A DNA stretch of 25,273 bases from a virus: IMG/VR virus record IMGVR_UViG_3300025880_000100, positions 1 to 25,273 of that record, one strand, 5' to 3'. Below are positions 1 to 8,081 of this stretch, one piece after another. Numbering within the stretch: the stretch's first letter is position 1; each line of letters opens with the position of its first letter. The notes under the pieces are model-generated. The model was not told the origin of the DNA. It saw nothing but the letters and a program-made list of their open reading frames with translations, and made no database searches. The translations under genes and the position numbers were made by a program.

Positions 1-2
1 GC

Positions 3-914
3 CCGTATCAATTTTGCAATCTGTCGGAGGTGGTCGTACGCGCAACAGATACACTGAAAGACCTAGAACGTAAGGTCGAGTTGGCTACCATCTTAGGTAC
101 TGTCCAAAGCATGTATACAAATTTCCCCTACCTCCGCAAGATTTGGCAGAAGAATACAGAAGAAGAGCGGTTGCTTGGGGTGTCACTTACAGGCATCATG
201 GATAACCCTTTGATGACATCAAAAAATAATGGACTGGAGAAAACACTTGAGCATCTTAGACAAATTGCTGTTTCTACTAACGTGGAGTGGGCTGAGCGCC
301 TTGGCATCCCTGCTAGTGTTAGTATTACCTGTGTCAAACCTAGTGGTACTGTTTCTCAGCTTGTGGACAGTGCATCTGGTATTCATACTCGCCATTCTCC
401 CTACTATATTCGAACTGTTCGTGGGGACAGCAAAGACCCACTGACACAGCTCATGATCGACCAAGGGGTCCCTAACGAACCTTGTATTATGAAGCCAGAT
501 CAAACCACCGTCTTTAGCTTCCCTATCAAGTCACCTGATGTGTGTGTCACACGGGACGATATGACAGCCGTAGAGCAGCTTGAGACATGGTTGATGTACC
601 AACGTCACTGGTGTGAACATAAGCCCTCTGTGACCGTCTCTGTGAAGGATGAAGAGTGGTTTGAGGTGGGTGCCTTTGTGTACAAACATTTTGATGAGAT
701 GTCAGGTGTTAGCTTCTTGCCACATGATGGAGGTAGCTATCAGCAGGCACCCTACCAAGAAGTTGATAAAGAGGGGTACGAAGAACTACTGGGACGTATG
801 CCTACCTCTATTGATTGGTCTAAGTTGTCTGAATATGAGGAGGAAGATAACACTTCTGGTATGCAGACGATGGCTTGCAGTTCTGGTATCTGTGAGATCG
901 TTGACCTAACCTAA
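3..914 (+). CDS. Class II (cobalamin-dependent) ribonucleoside-triphosphate reductase, C-terminal part (5' end outside window)
   Basis: This enzyme makes deoxyribonucleotides for phage DNA synthesis, using adenosylcobalamin as radical source. The frame is open from the window edge, so the GTG at 30 is internal. The first residues include QFCNLSEVV (Cys codon at 15-17), which matches the second active-site cysteine of monomeric RtpR-type enzymes; the radical-carrying cysteine in the NPCGE motif should lie about 11 residues earlier, outside the window. Other family motifs visible are GVSLTGIMDNPL, CVKPSGTVSQL and GIHTRHSPYYIR. The C-terminus ends in ACSSGICEIVDL, a CxxxxC pair matching the redox-shuttle cysteines of the family. 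Stop is TAA at 912-914. It heads a + strand group with a phosphoesterase and phoH. Class II is firm from the motifs; the exact subfamily is inferred. Confidence 0.93.
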   Translation, partial: PYQFCNLSEVVVRATDTLKDLERKVELATILGTVQSMYTNFPYLRKIWQKNTEEERLLGVSLTGIMDNPLMTSKNNGLEKTLEHLRQIAVSTNVEWAERLGIPASVSITCVKPSGTVSQLVDSASGIHTRHSPYYIRTVRGDSKDPLTQLMIDQGVPNEPCIMKPDQTTVFSFPIKSPDVCVTRDDMTAVEQLETWLMYQRHWCEHKPSVTVSVKDEEWFEVGAFVYKHFDEMSGVSFLPHDGGSYQQAPYQEVDKEGYEELLGRMPTSIDWSKLSEYEEEDNTSGMQTMACSSGICEIVDLT

Positions 915-938
915 CACCTAAGTATGCACCTAAGCATG
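915..938 (+). repeat. Tandem 12-bp direct repeat after the reductase gene
   Basis: CACCTAAGTATG is followed at once by CACCTAAGCATG, 11 of 12 bases identical, starting directly after the reductase stop codon and ahead of the next gene's ribosome binding site. It may be chance slippage or a protein site. No function is assigned. Confidence 0.5.
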
Positions 939-973
939 TGCTAAAACTGCTTAATAATACAGGAGAGAGTAGA

Positions 974-1498
974 GTGAAAAACATTTGGGTAATCTCTGAC
1001 ACACACTTCGGGCACCAGAATATCCTAAACTTTAAGGATAAAGAAGGTAATCCTGTACGTAACTTCAACGACGTTCTTGAGATGAATGAGACTATGGTTG
1101 ATCGTTGGAACAGAGTAGTAAAACCCGGAGACAAAGTCTATCATTTGGGGGACGTTTTCTTTGGTTCAAAAGAAGATTTTAAAAAACTGTGGCCTAGGCT
1201 TAATGGCTCTAAGAGGCTTGTCGTTGGAAACCATGATGACATTAAATTTCTATCCTCAGGTGGGTTCTTCAAAAAGGTTATGATGTGGAGAGTTTTTACT
1301 GAGTTTGGGCTTTTACTGACCCACACACCACAACACCCATCTGCTTTTACAAGTAACAGAAAAGGCTTAATCAACGTGCACGGACATATCCACCAGAACC
1401 CTTCACCAGAAGGTCCTTACAAATGTGTCTGTGTAGAGCAGACTGACTACACCCCAGTGAACATTGAAGACTTAGGAGCTTATCGTGGCACCAAGTAA
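974..1498 (+). CDS. Calcineurin-like metallophosphoesterase
   Basis: A compact 174-residue two-metal phosphoesterase. The full motif series is present: DTH near the N-terminus (D9, H11), HLGD (D60), GNHD (N86-D88), a lone His in LLTHTP (H117) and VHGHIH (H136-H140), which together bind the metal pair. I chose the GTG start at 974 because AGGAG at 961-965 sits 8 bases upstream and the conserved core begins at once; the longer frame from 938 adds 12 residues with no support. The last bases overlap the phoH start at 1485. The substrate is unknown: family members act on phosphodiesters, nucleotides or phosphoproteins. Its position beside the reductase and phoH suggests a role in nucleotide or phosphate handling during infection, which is inference. 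Confidence 0.87.
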   Translation: MKNIWVISDTHFGHQNILNFKDKEGNPVRNFNDVLEMNETMVDRWNRVVKPGDKVYHLGDVFFGSKEDFKKLWPRLNGSKRLVVGNHDDIKFLSSGGFFKKVMMWRVFTEFGLLLTHTPQHPSAFTSNRKGLINVHGHIHQNPSPEGPYKCVCVEQTDYTPVNIEDLGAYRGTK

Positions 1499-2174
1499 AA
1501 CAAAGCGTAACACAAACTACAAAGGAGCATCAGCTAAGCCTACATCAGGTATCGTACCTAAGACAGATAAACAGAAAGAACTTATTGATGCTATCAACCA
1601 AAGCAGTCAGGTTATAGTTCTTGGTTTTGCTGGCACAGGTAAGACGTATGTAACTGCTACAATGGCTGCTGATCTTTATACGACAAAGAAGATAGATAAG
1701 ATTGTCATCACAAGGCCTATGGTCTCTGTAGGTAAAGACATTGGTATCCTCCCCGGTGATCTTGGTGAGAAGGTAGCTCCTTGGGCTTTACCAGTTCTTG
1801 ATGTGTTAGAGAAACATTGGGGTAAGGGGATGCTTGAGACAGCCATTAAGAATGGTAACGTAGAGATGGCACCTCTGTCTATGATGCGTGGTCGTTCCTT
1901 TGAGAGTGCTTTTGTCATTGCTGATGAAGCTCAAAATATTACTCTTGCAGAACTAAAAATGCTCTTGACTCGTATCGGTGAAGGGTCTACAATCGTCCTT
2001 AATGGAGATGTTATGCAGTCTGACCTCAAGAGTGGGGATGGTCTGAGTAAAGTCTCTCACCTAGCAAAGAAACACCTACTACCTATCCCTATTATTGAAT
2101 TTGGACTAGAGGACATTGTGAGGTCTGATATCTGTAAACAATGGGTTAAGGTATTCTACGAGGAGAAAGTATGA
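1485..2174 (+). CDS. phoH: PhoH-like P-loop ATPase
   Basis: A 229-residue PhoH family protein. Walker A is GFAGTGKT (residues 47-54) and Walker B is FVIADEAQ (residues 143-150, D147-E148); the ITRPMVSVGKDIG and LNGDVMQSD segments are also typical of the family. The GTG start at 1485 lies inside the previous gene's end and has AGGAG at 1474-1478. The stop overlaps the next ATG (ATGA at 2171-2174), so the genes are translationally coupled. PhoH is very common in marine phages and was often linked to phosphate stress; bacterial relatives are RNA-acting ATPases. What it does in phage infection is not settled. Family assignment is firm, function is not. Confidence 0.93.
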   Translation: MAPSKTKRNTNYKGASAKPTSGIVPKTDKQKELIDAINQSSQVIVLGFAGTGKTYVTATMAADLYTTKKIDKIVITRPMVSVGKDIGILPGDLGEKVAPWALPVLDVLEKHWGKGMLETAIKNGNVEMAPLSMMRGRSFESAFVIADEAQNITLAELKMLLTRIGEGSTIVLNGDVMQSDLKSGDGLSKVSHLAKKHLLPIPIIEFGLEDIVRSDICKQWVKVFYEEKV

Positions 2175-2404
2175 CAGACAATGTTAATAGCCCACCTCAC
2201 TACAACTCTACTGGTATTGAATGTATCGACTACATCCATCAAGTACTTGGCGATGAGGGCTTTGTAGCTTACTGCCGAGGGAATATGATTAAGTACAACC
2301 ACAGAGCATTTCATAAAGGGAAGGCGATAGAAGATTTAAAGAAAGCAGAATGGTACAACAACAGAGCTAACCAAGTGTTGAGCAAATTGAATGAGTCTGT
2401 ATGA
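2171..2404 (+). CDS. DUF3310 family small protein
   Basis: This 77-residue protein has the usual phage DUF3310 pattern: VNSPPHYN at the N-terminus, GIECIDYI, EGFVAYCRGN, MIKYNHR, KGKAIEDLKKAEWY. The family is frequent in tailed phages, often near nucleotide-metabolism genes; database names such as nucleotide kinase-like are not, to my knowledge, proven. The ATG overlaps the phoH stop and has GAGGAG about 5 bases upstream. Its end overlaps the start proposed for the next gene by 14 bases. The role is unknown. Confidence 0.88.
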   Translation: MTDNVNSPPHYNSTGIECIDYIHQVLGDEGFVAYCRGNMIKYNHRAFHKGKAIEDLKKAEWYNNRANQVLSKLNESV

Positions 2405-2573
2405 TGACATAGACCCTTTTATGGTGTGCATGAGCGCACTGGCACTTGGTTTAATCTCTGGACTTGACGAAGAGAGTTTCTGGATTGCTTGTAATATCGC
2501 AGATAATCCCGCCTCTTTTGACACAGCGATACTTGCAGCATGTAGACTTAAAGAGCTAGTGGAGGAGCACTAA
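2391..2573 (+). CDS. Small hypothetical protein (60 aa)
   Basis: I do not recognise this protein. It is acidic, with a hydrophobic stretch near residues 10-25 (PFMVCMSALALGLISGL) and a probable helix towards the C-terminus. The hydrophobic stretch alone is too short and too interrupted by charge around it to call a holin. The ATG at 2391 overlaps the DUF3310 gene end by 14 bases and has only a weak ribosome site, so translation is probably coupled. Its TAA overlaps the next ATG (TAATG at 2571-2575). Tight packing between two better supported genes is the main reason to accept it. Confidence 0.6.
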   Translation: MSLYDDIDPFMVCMSALALGLISGLDEESFWIACNIADNPASFDTAILAACRLKELVEEH

Positions 2574-2797
2574 TGGCAACACAAAGAAAATCCAACAAAA
2601 AGATAACTCTCGAAGAGGAGGCAAAGACCTTCAAACAAAAAAGAAATCCCCCATCTAAACCAAAACCTATGACTTCTAGGGTGTATCTAACAGGGCAAGC
2701 TCTGTCAGGACTCCTAGCAAGAACACAAGGTCCGGTTCGGATGGAGGATATAAAAAGAGAGGCAGAAGCATGGGCTGACTTCATGCTTAAGGACTAA
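2573..2797 (+). CDS. Small basic hypothetical protein (74 aa)
   Basis: This is the last gene of the + strand group. The ATG overlaps the previous stop and has a strong GGAGG at 2562-2566. The first 35 residues are rich in Lys, Pro and Arg (KKITLEEEAK, NPPSKPKP), and the second half looks helical and ends in EAEAWADFMLKD. The basic N-terminus could bind nucleic acid, but no named domain is recognised. A terminator starts 5 bases after its stop. Confidence 0.7.
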   Translation: MATQRKSNKKITLEEEAKTFKQKRNPPSKPKPMTSRVYLTGQALSGLLARTQGPVRMEDIKREAEAWADFMLKD

Positions 2798-2802
2798 CTT
2801 AT

Positions 2803-2827
2803 GGGCTACCTTCGGGTGGCCCTTTTT
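2803..2827 (+). terminator. Rho-independent terminator with UUCG loop between convergent arms
   Basis: GGGCTACC, loop TTCG, GGTGGCCC (one G-T pair), then TTTTT. It ends the + strand genes 3 bases before the stop of the convergent 1208-residue gene. On the - strand the hairpin lacks a following T run, so it should act mainly on + strand transcripts. Confidence 0.88.
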
Positions 2828-2829
2828 AT

Positions 2830-5800
2830 TTAATCTAGAGAGATAGGCCCCCTAAAGATATCGTCGTAGTTGTCTAGCAAGTATTGAATTTTCTGGAGTC
2901 TCTCATGTGCATCATCTTGCTCAAGGATAGTCTCCAAAGGTTCTTCACCAATAAACTCAATAATCTTAGACACTTCCCTACGATTTCTACCAGACAGTAC
3001 ACGGAACAACTCAAGTGATCTAGGTACAGCACCACCCTTCATCTGCTCCAGAACGTCTGCAGAAACCTTAGAGCCAATAAAAGATATCACATCTTCTTTC
3101 TCTTGTTGACCCAGCTCAAAGTATCCGGGATTAGCTCTAAGGTAGTTGTTAGCATACATCTCAAACAAAGGTGCAGCCATAGCATCCATTGTGTTCTTGA
3201 CCTCTGGTGGCCCCGAGAAAGTTACAGCATTCCAACTAGACACACCAGCCGAGTTTAGCATCCTTTCATACAGTACAGGCTCACTGAGGCCCCTAACACC
3301 GAGTATCTGTTTACCAGCGTCTGTACCACTAAGTCTGCCTCTTGTAGCTGTAGCACGTACTGGAAGCTCCTCAGAGACCCCTGTCAAGTTGTCTATGTAA
3401 CGCAAAGCACTATACAGGTTGCCCGGACCTTGCCGTAGATCGGGGTTCATATTACTGTCAGTAAAGAGGCCATACAGTTGGTCAACAGGTTCTAGTGGTC
3501 TTGTAACACCCTGAAAAACTCTAGCAGGAAAAGCAGAAAGAATCTCTCCCAACTCTCTTAAGTCGCCATTTGTAAGTGCAGAAGCAGCTGTTTGTACAGA
3601 GCGGGTGACATCGTCAACATCTCTAACAATCTGACCGCCAAGCTGTACACCCACCTGTGCCCAAACATCTCTAGGGATTCTATCCAAGAAACCTGTAATT
3701 TCTTCTGGGTCTGTCATAGTGACCAAGTCAGTCAAGGGACGACCATCAAGACCGTGAGCAATAGCTTGAGAGATAACCTGAATACCAGCATTAAAACCGT
3801 CGTACTGAGTGTCTTCAATACTACCATCATTTTTAACATTTTGGTTGTAGGTATAACCCTGATCTACTTTATCTTTAGCACCAAGAGTACTACCAACACC
3901 ATGATAAGCCATAGCGATAGCACCCCAACCAACGACAGCCTTACCTATAGCTTCTGCACCTTCCTCTGTAACAAAGTCTAACTCTTGGCCTGCCATCTTC
4001 CTAGCAAGAAAACGTAGTGCATTGACACCAGTAAGGTCACCAACAACAGCAAGGTTAGTGTTCATAAAGTTACCAAAAGGTAGCATATAACCAGAGATAG
4101 GGTTGTTACTGATCCTAGAGACACCCTTAGCCAAACCCCTCATCACACTCTTACCGGGCAGAGTACTCCAGTTGATAGAGGCAGTCTCCTTCATAGTCCT
4201 AAAGAGGGCTTTATCTAGCACTGCAGTTTTAAACCTATCACTGGACATCTCTAAGGCAGCATCAGGTCTCTTAAAGAACTCGTTTGGAAGCACCCCATAC
4301 TCTCTTATAAGAGCTTGATCTACGTTGTTACCAAAAGCCCACAACTTAGTGATCTCATCTTGAAGGATACCACCTGTCATTGTCTGAGCAGCTTTTGTGA
4401 CACTGTCAGCGCCTTTGTACAGTTTATTAGCTTCATCTAAGTTGTACAGCTCTAGGGCATCTCTTGCCCCACCTTCACCTGCAATCTCCCTAAACAACTC
4501 AGCCTTTGTCTCTAGGTTTTCATCAAGTATTTTGATAGCGTAGTTGTACTCTAGGTCTGGTGAAAAGACAGAAGTTCCCCTACGAAGTGCACCAAGTGCA
4601 GAACCATAGGACCTGTTCATGAACTTCTCAGCCTGAGCAGCATCCCCCTTAAGGAATTTATAGTAGCTACCTTGGCTCAAGTTAATAGCAGCAACAGCAA
4701 AGTCAGCCGCAGTGTTGTAAACTGTAGAAAGACCAAAGCCCTTAATGTTTGTACCTGTAGTAGACAGAGAAGAGGTCAAGAGTCTCTTGTACAACGACAA
4801 GCCAAACTGTGCTCTTGCAGGGGCTGCAGCATCTTCTGCGGCTTCATTGGTTAGCTGACTTGCGGCGTCTTTTGCATTCTTAGACAGATTACTAAGTCTA
4901 GAGTTAATCCAGTTGGCCTGACCTGCAGTGGTCGCATTGTGGATAAAGTGAGCAGACAAACCTTCAGAGGTCTTAGTAACACCTAGATCAACCCCAGCAC
5001 CTTTCTCAAAACTGGTAATAATCTTAGCAGCTTGTTCGTCCGACAAAAACTTAAGCGCTTGACCGAAAGAACCTGCAACACCAAACTCCTCTTTCATAGA
5101 AGGTGTGATACGAAAACCAGCATCTTTAAGAGTTTGGAAGTAACCAGTCTTTGCACCCTTATCAGCGCCAAACCAAAGGTGTCTGTAAAAAGCATTCTGA
5201 GCAAATAGGTTGTTACTCATTTCATCTGCAAATTCAAGACCAGATTTAGCCTTTTTCTTAGCATCAGCCCACGACAACCAGTTCTTAGACGTACCTACGA
5301 CATCTCCAAACTGCTCGTCAACGTAGTCTACAATAAGATTACGCTTAACAAGTCTCTGGTTCTGTCTTAAAGCATCTGGACCACTCAATCGAATAACGTC
5401 CATATTAAGGTCAGTACCCTCAAAGTACTTACTAGTATTTCTAAGTGCTTTTACACCTGTCGCACCAACTTGTAGTGCAGGGATAACCATACCACCAACA
5501 GCGGCTAGAGCAGTCTGAGCACGACTATACTCTTCTTGCGCACCTGTCTCTATAAGCTGAGTCTGGTACAAAGCGTCAACACCCATAGAGATAACAGCAT
5601 CAGGTGCAGCATAAGGGGCTACACGTACAGCAGCACCTACAGTAGCTCTTGCAGCAGTATTAGTTACACCCTTGTTAATAGCCTGAGTGTAACCTGCAAT
5701 AAGTGTTGATCTAAGTGCAGTTGTAGCAGCTTTAGTACCACCAGCAGAGAGGGCTTTACCAATACCAAACGACAAAAGGGTGCTTGGGTCCCAGATAGCA

Positions 5801-6456
5801 GCTTTAGTGTAGTCTAGAAAGGCATCCCCAGCCTCAGCCCAAGAACCCTCACCAGTAAAGGCGTTATCCATAGAATCGAAGAGAAGATACCCAGCACCTA
5901 ACTTAGCTTTTGTTGTGTCGTCAGCATTAAGGCCATACACAACTTCATTAGCAGATGTTACAGATTGACCCCCAGCAAAAGACCGTTGCCAGTTCTGCCA
6001 GATTTCAAAAACCTTCTCATTCTCCATGCTGCGATAATCACGACCAGAAAGACCCCCTACATTACCTCCAGCTATACCAGCAGCAGCACTACCCACACCA
6101 CTTGCAAGCGTAGCAGGTTTATACCTTGACTCTAGACTTGAACGTACAATCTCCATAAGTCTTGGATCAGAGACAATATCTTCTTTAACCAAACTGTCTT
6201 GATAATCTTCTAAGATAGTGTAAAGATTGGGGTCACCAAACTCAGTGCCTGTTGTAGGTGGCGTAAAAGTATCAAGCTCTCGTATAGACACACTAGGGCT
6301 TCCAAGGTTTGGTTCTGCAAATACATCAAGCTCCCCCAAGGAAACTCTTGAGGGGGGTGCAAGTTCTGGGGCCTGAGGTTCAATACCTAAACCTTCAAAC
6401 TGGTCTAGTTGGCTAAGAGAGACTGTCTGCCTTTGAAGTACTTCATCTTCTTCCAA
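2830..6456 (-). CDS. Giant virion protein (1208 aa), probable DNA-ejection/internal protein
   Basis: The largest protein of the structural block and the last in the - strand order, in the position and size class of the big internal ejection proteins of podoviruses (compare T7 gp16); I infer a role in the ejection channel. Sequence: an N-terminal tail with three copies of a V-S-[LI]-x-[EQ]-L-D-x-F motif at residues 12, 38 and 56, then long Ala/Gly-rich helical segments, some hydrophobic enough to touch membrane (for example near AGGMVIPALQVGATG), and a helical C-terminus. I see no lysozyme or protease motif. The start is TTG at 6454-6456, with GGAGAATAGG just upstream; no in-frame ATG exists in the first 60 residues. 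It is in the same frame as the preceding gene, separated by a single TAG and one codon. Confidence 0.8.
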   Translation of the reverse strand: MEEDEVLQRQTVSLSQLDQFEGLGIEPQAPELAPPSRVSLGELDVFAEPNLGSPSVSIRELDTFTPPTTGTEFGDPNLYTILEDYQDSLVKEDIVSDPRLMEIVRSSLESRYKPATLASGVGSAAAGIAGGNVGGLSGRDYRSMENEKVFEIWQNWQRSFAGGQSVTSANEVVYGLNADDTTKAKLGAGYLLFDSMDNAFTGEGSWAEAGDAFLDYTKAAIWDPSTLLSFGIGKALSAGGTKAATTALRSTLIAGYTQAINKGVTNTAARATVGAAVRVAPYAAPDAVISMGVDALYQTQLIETGAQEEYSRAQTALAAVGGMVIPALQVGATGVKALRNTSKYFEGTDLNMDVIRLSGPDALRQNQRLVKRNLIVDYVDEQFGDVVGTSKNWLSWADAKKKAKSGLEFADEMSNNLFAQNAFYRHLWFGADKGAKTGYFQTLKDAGFRITPSMKEEFGVAGSFGQALKFLSDEQAAKIITSFEKGAGVDLGVTKTSEGLSAHFIHNATTAGQANWINSRLSNLSKNAKDAASQLTNEAAEDAAAPARAQFGLSLYKRLLTSSLSTTGTNIKGFGLSTVYNTAADFAVAAINLSQGSYYKFLKGDAAQAEKFMNRSYGSALGALRRGTSVFSPDLEYNYAIKILDENLETKAELFREIAGEGGARDALELYNLDEANKLYKGADSVTKAAQTMTGGILQDEITKLWAFGNNVDQALIREYGVLPNEFFKRPDAALEMSSDRFKTAVLDKALFRTMKETASINWSTLPGKSVMRGLAKGVSRISNNPISGYMLPFGNFMNTNLAVVGDLTGVNALRFLARKMAGQELDFVTEEGAEAIGKAVVGWGAIAMAYHGVGSTLGAKDKVDQGYTYNQNVKNDGSIEDTQYDGFNAGIQVISQAIAHGLDGRPLTDLVTMTDPEEITGFLDRIPRDVWAQVGVQLGGQIVRDVDDVTRSVQTAASALTNGDLRELGEILSAFPARVFQGVTRPLEPVDQLYGLFTDSNMNPDLRQGPGNLYSALRYIDNLTGVSEELPVRATATRGRLSGTDAGKQILGVRGLSEPVLYERMLNSAGVSSWNAVTFSGPPEVKNTMDAMAAPLFEMYANNYLRANPGYFELGQQEKEDVISFIGSKVSADVLEQMKGGAVPRSLELFRVLSGRNRREVSKIIEFIGEEPLETILEQDDAHERLQKIQYLLDNYDDIFRGPISLD

Positions 6457-6459
6457 AGC

Positions 6460-7563
6460 CTATTCTCCGCTGATTTGAATTTCATTAAAAGACTGTGTCT
6501 GAGGGTTGTACACCTGCCAAACATCACCCTCACTTACAAGACCTAGCTGTTTAAGTATCGCAAGTTCTTCCATAGAGTTAGCACGTTTAGGTGCTGCAGG
6601 TTTAATTTCCTCAAACACCGGACTTAGGATTGCACCCTCAAATCTTGGCTGAGACTCAAACATCCGTTGAAAAAACTCATTCCCATAAAGGTCTACAAGA
6701 CCATAGGGGTTGCCACCCTCAGCAGATTTTTGAGCCTCAGAGATTTGAAGCTGACGACCTAGAACCCAATTTTTAGCAGCTTGAACCCTTGCAAGTCTTT
6801 CAGGGTCTCTGGTGTTTTCTTCTGCAGCCCTGATCTGGTTAAGTGCAGAGTTGAGGTTTCTACTTTCAATAGAAGCTCTTTGAGTTACATCATTTAAAGC
6901 ACGTTCTTCAAGCTCGTTGATTTCCTTGATCTCAGGTGGCTGTACAAAAGTAGCAGGGGGGATGTAAGTACTTCCGGGAGTTATTTGATTACGTTGCAGC
7001 ATTTCTCTTTGGAGTGGGTCAAGAGCTTCGCCTACGTACTCTTCGATCATTGTGAAATCAAAAGGCTCTTGGCGTGATGGTGTAATAACCATAGTGTCTA
7101 CAATGCTTGCCACCTGACTTTGTGGAAACTCTAGACCTTGCTCTTGAAAGCTCGCTCTCTGAGAAGTTAGGGTATCAACCAGAGAACTAAGACCTTGAGT
7201 CCCAGCTACAGCTACCTCTTGAATAGCTTCATCACTTAACCCAAAGCTTGTTTTAAGTACTTGTGCGTAGTGTTCAATTGAGTCCTCTCCAGAGTCACCA
7301 GCAGCACCCCCACGAGGGCTACCACCATACTCCATCCCAAACTGGAAAGCTAATTCTCTACGACGTTCTAAAAGCTCTCGTTCATACTGATCCCGTTGAG
7401 CCTGACGGTTCGCTTCACTCTCTTCCCGACGGAAGGTAAAGTCTTCTTCTCGTTCTTCTTTACGAAGCCTTACAGCCTCTTCACGTTCAGTCTTAGCGTC
7501 TTTTCTAGCCTGTACATCTTGATATCCAGCAAGGATACCTCTCCACATACCTGTCTGAGCCAT
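6460..7563 (-). CDS. Virion-associated coiled-coil protein (367 aa), unknown
   Basis: No family recognised. Residues about 20-75 are an uninterrupted charged Arg/Glu-rich helix, likely coiled coil (REEAVRLRKEEREEDF), followed by mixed helical sequence and a short C-terminal tail. It sits between the 172- and 1208-residue genes in the ejection-protein block, so it is probably packaged in the virion or helps assemble the internal proteins. The ATG overlaps the previous TAA (TAATG) and has GGAGGA upstream. It ends in TAG at 6460-6462, in frame with the 1208-residue gene. Confidence 0.72.
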   Translation of the reverse strand: MAQTGMWRGILAGYQDVQARKDAKTEREEAVRLRKEEREEDFTFRREESEANRQAQRDQYERELLERRRELAFQFGMEYGGSPRGGAAGDSGEDSIEHYAQVLKTSFGLSDEAIQEVAVAGTQGLSSLVDTLTSQRASFQEQGLEFPQSQVASIVDTMVITPSRQEPFDFTMIEEYVGEALDPLQREMLQRNQITPGSTYIPPATFVQPPEIKEINELEERALNDVTQRASIESRNLNSALNQIRAAEENTRDPERLARVQAAKNWVLGRQLQISEAQKSAEGGNPYGLVDLYGNEFFQRMFESQPRFEGAILSPVFEEIKPAAPKRANSMEELAILKQLGLVSEGDVWQVYNPQTQSFNEIQISGE

Positions 7564-8081
7564 TATGCATTCCTCCGAGCCATAAGGCCTCTAGGTTTCA
7601 TGTCCATCTCTTCCATCACTGGCTCTTCGTCCATAGGCATTGGAGCATCTTCTACAGCCTCAGCAGACTTCTTAGGTTCAGCTTTAATCTTGGCTAGAGC
7701 TTTTTTGGCACGAGTAGAGTTAAGAGCATAATCAAGCTTACGATCTTCTTCGTCCCTCTCAAAACCTTCTTTGTACTCGACACCAATCATATCAGCAGTG
7801 GTTTTAATGTATTCGTGTACAGCAGGGGCAATAATCATACTGACATCAACAGAGTGGATACCGTCTACAACAGCCTTACGAAGAACACCCTCAGTGATAG
7901 TACGGATATCAAGACCTTCCTCCATAAGGAGTACAGCAGCCTTCATACGACGCTCATCAGTCAACCTATCTGTATGATAGATCAATGCATCCTCAGGGTC
8001 ATTCAACTCTGGGGGACGTTCATAAGCTGCGTTTTTAGGTTCACGAGTCAGGGACTCTCCGGGGATAGGTGCATTAAACAT
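7563..8081 (-). CDS. Conserved marine-phage structural-block protein (172 aa), unknown
   Basis: The N-terminus carries a PIPGESLTREP...YERPPELNDPEDAL pattern that I associate with a protein found in many marine phage structural clusters; it has no established function that I know. The middle part (TITEGVLRKAVVDGIHSVDVSMIIAPAVHEYI) looks like a helical bundle, and the C-terminus is acidic and Met-rich. The ATG at 8079-8081 overlaps the preceding stop as TAATG, with AAGGT upstream. Its place between the lysozyme and two probable ejection proteins suggests a virion or assembly role, which is inference. Confidence 0.75.
   Translation of the reverse strand: MFNAPIPGESLTREPKNAAYERPPELNDPEDALIYHTDRLTDERRMKAAVLLMEEGLDIRTITEGVLRKAVVDGIHSVDVSMIIAPAVHEYIKTTADMIGVEYKEGFERDEEDRKLDYALNSTRAKKALAKIKAEPKKSAEAVEDAPMPMDEEPVMEEMDMKPRGLMARRNA

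Noticed and set aside
30-32. GTG as start of a short reductase
   Set aside because: Conserved reductase residues including an active-site cysteine are encoded upstream to the window edge; the gene simply enters from the left.
938-973. Longer start for the metallophosphoesterase
   Set aside because: The extra 12 residues lack family similarity and the AGGAG at 961-965 fits the GTG at 974.
2391-2573. Holin
   Set aside because: One short hydrophobic stretch only, no lysis gene beside it; lysis genes are not identified in this window.
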